From NCBI GenBank assembly GCA_964496495.1, contig CAZBZU010000003.1, forward strand, positions 77,806 to 141,805: a DNA stretch of 64,000 bases, in the 5' to 3' direction. Below are positions 21,498-28,060 of this stretch, one piece after another (positions within the stretch are counted from its first letter, which is position 1; every line of letters begins with the position of its first letter). This DNA comes from JASBRS01 sp964496495. Lineage in GTDB: Bacteria; Deinococcota; Deinococci; Deinococcales; Trueperaceae. Made by a program: the position numbers and the translations under genes. The notes under the pieces were generated by a model. It ran no database searches, was not told the DNA's origin, and was given only the letters and a program-made list of their open reading frames with translations.

Positions 21498-22493
21498 GTG
21501 AGCATCCGGCGCCGGGCCGGGCGCCGCGCGGGGCGGCGTCTCGCGCGGCTCCTGCTGCTCGCCGTGGCGGCCTGGGCGACGGCGTCCTCAACGCCGGCAA
21601 CGGCCCCACCGTCCGCGGCGGCGCCCGGCAGCGGATCGGACTACGGCAGGCGCTTCGACACCGCCTGGCGCCTGATCGATCAGCGCTACTGGGACGTGGG
21701 CGGACTCAAGGTGGACTGGCAGGCGATGCGCCGCGAGTACCGCCCCGAGGCGCTGGCAGCCAAGGACGACGCGGCGTTCTACGCGGTGCTGCAGGCCATG
21801 TACGCGCGCATCAACGATGGCCACACGGTGTTCGTGCCGCCGAAACGCGTCGCGGAGATCCATGCCGAGTATGGCGACCTGCCGTGCCTGGGCGTCTTCG
21901 GCATGGCGCAGGTCGAGGGACACGCCGGCCACGTGAGCTACCGACTGCTGCCGGACGGCATCGGCTACATCCGGCTGCCCGACCTGGCCTCCGGCGGCAT
22001 CCCCGACGCCGTACGGGGGGCCGTAACGGTGCTGCAGGCGAGCGGCGCCAAGGGTCTGGTGCTCGACCTCCGCGGCAATCCCGGCGGGCGGCTGGTGACG
22101 ATGATGCGGGTGGCCGGCATCTTCACCAGTGGCTTCCTGTGGCGAGTCGTGACGCGGTGGGCCCTGCCGCTGCCCTATCCCGCCATCGGGCCGGTGGCGA
22201 CCACCTTGCCCCTTGCGGTGCTGACCGACGGCGACGTCAACAGCGCCGCCGAAGGGCTGGCGGGCGCGCTTCAGAAGGCCGGCCGTGCGACCGTGGTCGG
22301 CGCGCGCACGGCGGGCAACGTCGAGGCCGTGCTGCCGTTCTGCCTCGCCGACGGCTCGCAGGCCTGGATCGCCACCGGCGTCCTGGCCCCCATCGGCGGG
22401 CCGACGTGGGAGGGCCGCGGCGTGGTGCCGGACGTCCCCAGCTCACCCGCCGACGCGCTCGACGTGGCCGAGGGGCTGCTGGCGAAGCGGTGA
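21498..22493 (+). CDS. S41 family (C-terminal processing peptidase-like) protein
   Basis: 331 residues from GTG 21498. A basic N-terminus (MSIRRRAGRRAGRRLARLLL, continuing hydrophobic) is a signal peptide or membrane anchor. The S41 core includes GIGYIRLPDLASGGIPDAV, GLVLDLRGNPGG, and the nucleophile region TDGDVNSAAEGLAGAL, in which the Ser is expected to be catalytic. The following GARTAGN carries Asn where CtpA enzymes have the catalytic Lys (TFGKG). No PDZ domain is obvious between the N-terminal helical part and the core. Thus an S41 member of the non-CtpA branch, possibly active by another mechanism. The stop overlaps the start of the next gene (GTGA). Confidence 0.82.
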   Translation: MSIRRRAGRRAGRRLARLLLLAVAAWATASSTPATAPPSAAAPGSGSDYGRRFDTAWRLIDQRYWDVGGLKVDWQAMRREYRPEALAAKDDAAFYAVLQAMYARINDGHTVFVPPKRVAEIHAEYGDLPCLGVFGMAQVEGHAGHVSYRLLPDGIGYIRLPDLASGGIPDAVRGAVTVLQASGAKGLVLDLRGNPGGRLVTMMRVAGIFTSGFLWRVVTRWALPLPYPAIGPVATTLPLAVLTDGDVNSAAEGLAGALQKAGRATVVGARTAGNVEAVLPFCLADGSQAWIATGVLAPIGGPTWEGRGVVPDVPSSPADALDVAEGLLAKR

Positions 22494-23335
22494 GCCGACC
22501 CGCTACCCCCGAGCGCGTCTCCGAGCACGTGTGGCGCCTTCGACTCCCCAGCCGAACCCTTCCCCCGTTCGATCACGTCAACGTCTACCTGGTCGCCGCC
22601 GGCGGCGTGGGGGTGGTCGTGGACCCCGGATCGCCCGGCGAAGCCTCGCGCGACGCCATCGACGCGGCCCTGGCGTCCGCGGGCGTGCGCCTGCTCAAGG
22701 CGGTGCTGCTCACCCACGGCCACGTCGATCACGTCGAGGGACTGGCAGCGCTCCTCGAGAGCCATCCGGACTGCCCGGTCTATCTGCACGCCTTGGAGGC
22801 GCAGCGCGTCCGCGCCGCCGGCCGGATGTTCCTTGCAGATGAGCATCGTCTCACCGTCGGCGACACCGTCATCCGCACCCTGCATACGCCCGGCCACAGC
22901 CCCGGCCACCTGAGCTTCCTGGTGGAGGACGATCGCACCGCGCTCGCCGGCGACCTAGTGGCTGGGCAGGGCTCGAGCTGGGTCGGCACGCCGGAAGGGG
23001 ACGTCAGCGCCTACCTGGCCAGCCTGTCGCGGTTGCGCGGGCTGGCTCCGGCACTCCTCGGCCCCGGTCACGGACCGCTGGTGCGAGATCCTGCCGCCAA
23101 GCTGGCGGCCGCCGCCGAGCACCGGCTGGCACGCGAGCGACAGCTGCTGGCGGCCCTGGCGGAGGGGCCGCAGAGGCTGGCGGCGTTGCGCCGCCAGGTC
23201 TACCCCGGGCTGCCCGACGCCGCCCGCGAGCTGGCCGAGCGCAGCCTGCTGGCCCACCTTGCCAAGCTCATGCATGAGATGCGCGTCGTGCACCTGGGCG
23301 ACGACCCACACAGCCCCTTCGCGTTGCGGAGCTGA
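22490..23335 (+). CDS. Metallo-beta-lactamase fold hydrolase (LACTB2/glyoxalase II-like)
   Basis: 281 residues. Metal ligands: HGHVDH at 76-81, H136 or H140 in HTPGHSPGH, D155 in AGDLVAG and H194 in GPGHGP. The C-terminal 80 residues are helical with a winged-helix look, as in LACTB2-like hydrolases and related RNA or thioester hydrolases. The substrate could be a thioester, an RNA or another ester. GTG 22490 overlaps the S41 stop by four bases, so translation is coupled; the trio PfkB kinase, S41 protein and hydrolase appears to be one operon. Confidence 0.85.
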   Translation: MSRPATPERVSEHVWRLRLPSRTLPPFDHVNVYLVAAGGVGVVVDPGSPGEASRDAIDAALASAGVRLLKAVLLTHGHVDHVEGLAALLESHPDCPVYLHALEAQRVRAAGRMFLADEHRLTVGDTVIRTLHTPGHSPGHLSFLVEDDRTALAGDLVAGQGSSWVGTPEGDVSAYLASLSRLRGLAPALLGPGHGPLVRDPAAKLAAAAEHRLARERQLLAALAEGPQRLAALRRQVYPGLPDAARELAERSLLAHLAKLMHEMRVVHLGDDPHSPFALRS

Positions 23336-23379
23336 CGCCCGCTCCGAGCGCACGGCCCGCCATTCGGGCTCAGGCGGCG

Positions 23380-24693
23380 TCAGGACGCGGCGGCGGTGAA
23401 GTCCAGGAGTGCCGCACGCAAGGCGGCCGGCTCGGCATCCAGGGGCAGAACGTTGCGCTGCCGGTCGACCAGCCCCTCGAGCTGGGGGCTGCGCGGTGCG
23501 GGCTCGCCGGTGGCGCGCCGCACGGCATCCGGGAACTTGGCGGGATGCGCGGTCGCCAGGACGATCGCGGGGCGGGTATCGCCGCTGACCGCGCGGTAGC
23601 GCTCCAACCCTTCCAGCGCCACCGCGGTGTGCGGGCAGGGCAGGTAGCCGTCGTCCCGGGCGCTGGTGCGCATCCGCCCCAGGGTGGCGTCGTCGTCCAC
23701 GCTGACGCCCCACACCCGCTCCGGCAGGGCATCCCCCAGGAGCGCCAGCAGGCGCTCGAAGTTCGAGGGCGCGCCCACGTCCATGGCGTTGGACAGGGTG
23801 GCCCTGGTCGGCCGGAAGGCGTAGGCCTCGGCACGACCCTCGAGGAACTCCGGGAAGAAGTCGTTGACGTTGTGCGCCGCGACGAAGCGGCCGACCGGCA
23901 TGCCCATCTTCTCGGCCAGCACCCCGCCCGTGAGGTTGCCGAGGTTGCCGCTCGGCACCGTGACCACCGGCGCCGGCGCTCCCGTCGAGCGACCCAGCCG
24001 GGCGACGCCCCAGAGGTAGTAGAGCGCTTGCGGCAGGAGCCGGCCGATGTTGATGGAGTTGGCGCTGGAGAGCCCCAGCTGCGCCAGGGCGGGGTCCGAG
24101 AAGGCGCCCTTGACCAGGCGCTGGCAGTCGTCGAAGGTGCCTCTCACGCGGAAGGCCTGCACGCCCGGGCGGGCGGTGACGAGCTGCCGCTCCTGCATCT
24201 CGCTGACCATGTCCTCGGGGTAGAGCAGCGCCACACGCACCCGGGCGAGGCCCTTGAAGGCATCGGCCACGGCGCTGCCGGTGTCTCCCGAGGTTGCGAC
24301 CAGGACCGTCACACTGCGGCCGCGGTGTGCGGCGGCGGCGGCCGTCAGGCGAGCCATGGTGCGGGCGCCGACATCCTTGAAGGCCATCGTCGGCCCGTGG
24401 AACAGCTCCAGAACGTGACGATCGCGGGCGAGCGGGACGAGCGGCAGCGGGAAGTCGAGGGCGGCCTGCAGCAGCGGCTCGAGCGCCTCCCGCTCGACGC
24501 CCAGGTAGGGCGGAAGCACCAGCGTGGCCAGATCGGGCAGCGAGCGGGACGCCTGCCAGCCCGCAGGCAGGGGCAGCACCGGCCTGGGAAGGTAGAGGCC
24601 GCCATCGGGCGCGAGACCTCGCATCAGCGCCGTCTCGAAGTCGACGCCAGCTGCCTCGCCGCTCGCCCGCGTGCTGTGATAGCTCACCGCCAC
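23380..24693 (-). CDS. thrC: Threonine synthase
   Basis: Converts O-phosphohomoserine to threonine with PLP. 437 residues, of the longer class (THR4/E. coli type), starting GTG 24693 (VAVSYHSTRA...). PLP Lys is K106 in PTMAFKDVGARTM; the phosphate-binding loops VATSGDTGSAVADAFKG and VTVPSGNLGNLTGGV are intact. GGGGAG lies about ten bases upstream of the start. Single gene converging on the plus-strand hydrolase and divergent from ychF; no other threonine gene is adjacent. Confidence 0.96.
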   Translation of the reverse strand: MAVSYHSTRASGEAAGVDFETALMRGLAPDGGLYLPRPVLPLPAGWQASRSLPDLATLVLPPYLGVEREALEPLLQAALDFPLPLVPLARDRHVLELFHGPTMAFKDVGARTMARLTAAAAAHRGRSVTVLVATSGDTGSAVADAFKGLARVRVALLYPEDMVSEMQERQLVTARPGVQAFRVRGTFDDCQRLVKGAFSDPALAQLGLSSANSINIGRLLPQALYYLWGVARLGRSTGAPAPVVTVPSGNLGNLTGGVLAEKMGMPVGRFVAAHNVNDFFPEFLEGRAEAYAFRPTRATLSNAMDVGAPSNFERLLALLGDALPERVWGVSVDDDATLGRMRTSARDDGYLPCPHTAVALEGLERYRAVSGDTRPAIVLATAHPAKFPDAVRRATGEPAPRSPQLEGLVDRQRNVLPLDAEPAALRAALLDFTAAAS

Positions 24694-24782
24694 GTGCCGC
24701 CTACTCCCCGTCGGAGCGCCGTCCGGGTGGCGGGCCGCGGCGCTCCAGCGCCGGTCATGGCGGCGATCCTACCACCATGCGT

Positions 24783-24788
24783 TACAAT
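24783..24788 (+). promoter_or_regulatory. -10 element for ychF
   Basis: TACAAT, 49 bases upstream of the ychF ATG; the leader carries its own GGAG site. No clear -35. Confidence 0.4.
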
Positions 24789-24837
24789 CCTGACCCGGCA
24801 CGACGCCCCCGGGGCACGCGCCGGTTACGGAGACGCC

Positions 24838-25923
24838 ATGCTTGGCATCGGAATCGTCGGACTGCCGAATGTCGGCAAGAGCACGCTGTTCAACGCCATC
24901 ACACGTGCGCGCGTGGAGGCCGCCAACTACCCGTTCGCCACCATCGACAAGAACGTCGGCGTGGTGGCGGTCCCCGATCCGCGCCTGGCGGCGCTGCAGC
25001 CGCTCTACGTCAAGGGCGCTTCGGTGCCGCCACTGGTGCCCACCAGCGTGGAGTTCGTCGACATCGCCGGCCTGGTGAAGGGGGCGAGCCGCGGCGAGGG
25101 GCTGGGCAACCAGTTCCTGGCCAACATCCGCGAGGTGGCCGCCATCGCGCATGTGGTGCGCTGCTTCGACGACCCCAACGTGGTTCACGTGGCGGGTGCC
25201 GTCTCGCCCGCCGCCGACATCGAAACCATCGCCACCGAGCTGGCCCTCGCCGACATCGCCACGCTGGACAAGCGCCTGGAGAAGGTGCGGCGAAGCGCCA
25301 AGGGCGATCCCGACGACGCTGCCATGCTGCCTCAGCTCGAGACCCTGCTGGCGAGGTTGTCGGAGGGCACACCGGCGCGGGCGACCGGCGTGACCCTGCC
25401 ACCCGAGCTCGCCCTGCTCACGGCCAAGCCCGTCATCTACGTCTGCAACGTGTCCGAGGACGCCCTGCCGGACGGCAACGTCTACGTCGACGAGGTGCGG
25501 GACGTGGCGGCACGGGAGGGCGCCGACGTGGTGGTGATCTCGGCGCGCATCGAGGAGGAGCTGACCGAGCTGGGCGAGGAGGAGGCCCTCGCCTTCCTCG
25601 CGGACATGGGGCTGGAGCGTCCCGGCCTGGAGCGCCTGATCGCCGTGGGCTACCACACGCTGGGGCTCATCACCTTCCTGACCGCCGGCGAGAAGGAGAT
25701 ACGGGCCTGGACCGTGCGGCGCGGCGCCCGGGCGCCCGAGGCGGCGGGCGTCATCCACAGCGACTTCGAGCGCGGCTTCATCCGCGCGGAGGTCATCGGC
25801 TGGAAGGAGCTGGTGGAGGCCGGCTCCATCGCCGCCGCTCGCAGCCGCGGCCAGCTGCGCACGGAGGGCAAGGACTACCTGGTCGAGGACGGCGACGTCA
25901 TGCACTTCCTGTTCAACGTGTGA
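24838..25923 (+). CDS. ychF: Redox-regulated ATPase YchF (OLA1 family)
   Basis: 361-residue Obg-family P-loop ATPase that associates with ribosomes and acts in stress responses. G1 is GIVGLPNVGKST (4-15), G3 region FVDIAGLVKGASRGEGLGNQ (about 73-92). The G4 position reads YVCNVSED instead of NKxD, as expected for this ATP-preferring branch. The C-terminal TGS domain (LITFLTAGEKEIRAWTV) ends DGDVMHFLFNV, the conserved family tail. The ATG at 24838 is preceded by GGAGACGCC; further in-frame upstream sequence lacks similarity. Confidence 0.97.
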   Translation: MLGIGIVGLPNVGKSTLFNAITRARVEAANYPFATIDKNVGVVAVPDPRLAALQPLYVKGASVPPLVPTSVEFVDIAGLVKGASRGEGLGNQFLANIREVAAIAHVVRCFDDPNVVHVAGAVSPAADIETIATELALADIATLDKRLEKVRRSAKGDPDDAAMLPQLETLLARLSEGTPARATGVTLPPELALLTAKPVIYVCNVSEDALPDGNVYVDEVRDVAAREGADVVVISARIEEELTELGEEEALAFLADMGLERPGLERLIAVGYHTLGLITFLTAGEKEIRAWTVRRGARAPEAAGVIHSDFERGFIRAEVIGWKELVEAGSIAAARSRGQLRTEGKDYLVEDGDVMHFLFNV

Positions 25924-25978
25924 GCGCACGCGCCCCTGCGGCGGTGCCGCCTGGACGGCCGTCCGGCAGCGGCCGCGC

Positions 25979-27172
25979 TCATGCCAGCAGCGGCTTGATG
26001 AACGGGGCGTCGGCAACGGCCTCCGAGAACTTCGTCAGCGACAGCGTCTCCAACGGAGGGTAGACCAGCGGGGCCGGCGGCGTGGCGCCCGCCGGCAGCA
26101 GCCGCCGGCGCCTCAGCTCGGCCGTGATCTCGGCGGCCAGCTCGGGCGGGCAGATGGGAGAGGCGTGGATCGCCCCCAAGGACGCCAGCACCATCGCACC
26201 GATGTGGGCCTCGCCCTTGGCGATGTCGTGCAGGTGGGGGTTGCGCGACTCGATCTGGAACACCTCCACGTACTTGTCCAGGACGTCCCGGCTGGGGTTC
26301 TCCAGGATGCTGCCGTAGCGTTCCAGCAGGTCGAGGAAGTGGTGCGTCTCGACGGCGTAGCCGGACGCCGTCGAGAGCTTGAGCGCCAGGTCCATGGTCA
26401 TGGCGTGCTCGCCGGCGTTCCCGGTCCGGACGACCTCTGTCTCGAAGCCGGTGTAGTAGCCGATGAGGGCATTGAGGAAGCGGTTGGTCACCGCGGTGGC
26501 TCGCCCGAGCTTGGCGAAGAACAGCGCGTCCCGTACGATCTTCGGCTTGCTCTGCCAGTTGATGCGCACCATGGCGTAGTCCGACCGACGCCCCAGCAGC
26601 CCCGCGGCGAACTCGCGGACGTACTCGTGCACAGCGCCGGGGAAGTAGTTGTCGGCGTCGATGAAGCCGATGAAGCGCCTGCCGGCCAGCGCCGCCAGGG
26701 CGGTGGCGACCAGCATCCCCTCGGCCTTGCCGTCCTTGACGCGGCCGTCCTCGCCGAGCAGGCTGTCCAGGCCGCTGCGGGCGAACCCCTCGCCGACGGC
26801 CGGATCCTTCTGGTGGACTACCGCGATTCGCCTGCCGGTGAAGCCCCGGTACCTGACCACCGCGTTCAGCTCGAGGGTGAAGCGGTCGATCGGCTCGCGG
26901 TCGCTGTTGGAGACCACGATCACCAGGCACGGGTGCGGGATGCCGGCGAGCACGCCCTCGAGCAGCTTGATGCGCTCGCCTCGGACCGGCACCACCACGG
27001 CCATGTCGCAGCAGACCGCATCGATGGCCTCGAAGGCGACGGGCGCGATGATCTGGTCCAAGGCCTGCGGCGGCGCGCGCACCATGCCCGCGTCCAGCTC
27101 GTACACGCGCTGGACGCCGTAGAAGAGGGTGGCGCCGAGCCGCTCGGACTCGCGAGGTACCTCGATGCGCAT
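25979..27172 (-). CDS. mpgS: Mannosyl-3-phosphoglycerate synthase
   Basis: GT55 glycosyltransferase making mannosyl-3-phosphoglycerate from GDP-mannose and 3-phosphoglycerate, the first step to the compatible solute mannosylglycerate. 397 residues, matching Thermus MpgS in length and in stretches I recall: GEDGRVKDGKAEGM, RRFIGFIDADNYFPGAV (metal-binding D), TNRFLNALIGYYTGFETEVV, NAGEHAMTMDLALKL and VEVFQIESRNPHLH. ATG 27172 has GGAGG five bases upstream. The phosphatase gene mpgP, usually next to it, is absent: the plus-strand ychF follows. Role: osmotic or heat protection. A glucosyl-specific variant cannot be excluded. Confidence 0.9.
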   Translation of the reverse strand: MRIEVPRESERLGATLFYGVQRVYELDAGMVRAPPQALDQIIAPVAFEAIDAVCCDMAVVVPVRGERIKLLEGVLAGIPHPCLVIVVSNSDREPIDRFTLELNAVVRYRGFTGRRIAVVHQKDPAVGEGFARSGLDSLLGEDGRVKDGKAEGMLVATALAALAGRRFIGFIDADNYFPGAVHEYVREFAAGLLGRRSDYAMVRINWQSKPKIVRDALFFAKLGRATAVTNRFLNALIGYYTGFETEVVRTGNAGEHAMTMDLALKLSTASGYAVETHHFLDLLERYGSILENPSRDVLDKYVEVFQIESRNPHLHDIAKGEAHIGAMVLASLGAIHASPICPPELAAEITAELRRRRLLPAGATPPAPLVYPPLETLSLTKFSEAVADAPFIKPLLA

Positions 27173-27211
27173 GACGGCCTCCAGGCGACCGGGTGAGCGA
27201 CGTGGGAGTGC

Positions 27212-27217
27212 ATTGTA
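27212..27217 (-). promoter_or_regulatory. -10 element for mpgS
   Basis: Minus-strand TACAAT, about 40 bases upstream of the mpgS ATG, with a normal GGAGG site in the leader. Confidence 0.45.
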
Positions 27218-27279
27218 GCCGAGGCGTGCCTCCGGAGCCCACGTAACGTATGCGTTTTTCGCTCCGGCAAGGTGGCGGT

Positions 27280-27285
27280 ATCCTC
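27280..27285 (+). promoter_or_regulatory. -10 element for the SdrP-type regulator
   Basis: TATCCT about 65 bases upstream of ATG 27350, with T-rich sequence (TTTTTCGC) near the -35 position. It is divergent from the mpgS promoter in the 177-base intergenic region. Confidence 0.4.
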
Positions 27286-27349
27286 GATTTGTGGGCGGGC
27301 CTCACAAAGCCCGCGGGTTCGTGGGGAGACGGGAAGGCAGGCGGACACC

Positions 27350-27958
27350 ATGAGTCGATCCTTCAGCAGCACTGACCTGGTGGACGTTCGCGGGCACCAG
27401 GCAGGTGAGGTGGTGCTCTTCCCCGGTGATCCGGAGTACCTCTTCCGCGTCCGCAGCGGTCTCGTCCGCATCCACATGGTGGACGACGAAGGCAACGGCC
27501 TCACCCTGCGTTACGTGAAGCCCGGCGGCTTCTTCGGCGAGGAGGCGCTCACGGGCGAGAGCCGGCGCTACTTCGCGGAGGCCGTCACCGACACCGAGAT
27601 CGACGTGCTCCAGCCAGGCGCGCTGACCCGCGAGCAGACCCGGCAGGTCCTCGAGCACCTCGTTCACGTGGTCGAGGGCCTGTACCGCGCGCTCAACCGG
27701 CTGGGGGGCAAGCGCCTGCGGTCGCGCATCGCCGCGGAGCTGCTCGAGCTCGGCACCAGCGATCTGGCCACCGTGGACGACAGCGGCTTGCGGGTGGTGC
27801 ACATCACCCACGACGAGCTCGCCGCCGCGGTCGGGTCGGTGCGCGAGACCGTCACCAAGGTGGTCGGCGAGCTGGTGCGCATGGGAGCCATCGACGCCGG
27901 CTACGGCAAGATCCGGCTCACCGGCATGGACGCGCTCCGGGAGGTGGCCGGCGAGTGA
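27350..27958 (+). CDS. sdrP: CRP/FNR family transcription factor, SdrP-like
   Basis: 202-residue activator with an N-terminal cNMP-binding-type beta barrel (GFFGEEALTGESRRYFAEAVTD) and a C-terminal winged helix whose recognition region is THDELAAAVGSVRETVTKVV. Length and the strings LRYVKPGGFFGEEAL and GYGKIRLT correspond closely to Thermus thermophilus SdrP as I remember it, which activates oxidative and nutrient stress genes without cAMP. Start ATG 27350 follows GGCAGGCGG; an earlier in-frame ATG (27272) would add 26 non-conserved residues. Divergent from mpgS, so a shared stress context is plausible. The last codons lie in a 24-bp tandem repeat. Confidence 0.88.
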   Translation: MSRSFSSTDLVDVRGHQAGEVVLFPGDPEYLFRVRSGLVRIHMVDDEGNGLTLRYVKPGGFFGEEALTGESRRYFAEAVTDTEIDVLQPGALTREQTRQVLEHLVHVVEGLYRALNRLGGKRLRSRIAAELLELGTSDLATVDDSGLRVVHITHDELAAAVGSVRETVTKVVGELVRMGAIDAGYGKIRLTGMDALREVAGE

Positions 27959-28024
27959 GGAACGAGCCGGCCAAGCGAGTGAGGAACGAGCCGGCCAAGC
28001 GAGTGAGGAACGAGCCGGCCAAGC
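27953..28024 (+). repeat. 24-bp tandem repeat, three perfect copies plus a decayed fourth
   Basis: Units at 27953-27976, 27977-28000 and 28001-28024 are identical and begin GAGTGAGGAACGAGCC; a fourth, diverged unit spans 28025-28048. The first copy contains the sdrP stop codon, so the array expanded from the gene's 3' end into the spacer. Each unit carries the palindrome CCGGCC. Confidence 0.9.
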
Positions 28025-28033
28025 CAGTGATCT

Positions 28034-28059
28034 GCGAGCCGGCCGGGCCGCCGGCTCGC
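28034..28059. terminator. Bidirectional terminator between sdrP and bamA
   Basis: GCGAGCCGGC (28034-28043), six-base loop, GCCGGCTCGC (28050-28059): a 10-bp perfect stem at the end of the repeat array and immediately before the bamA stop codon. No U-tract. Confidence 0.7.
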
Positions 28060-28060
28060 G

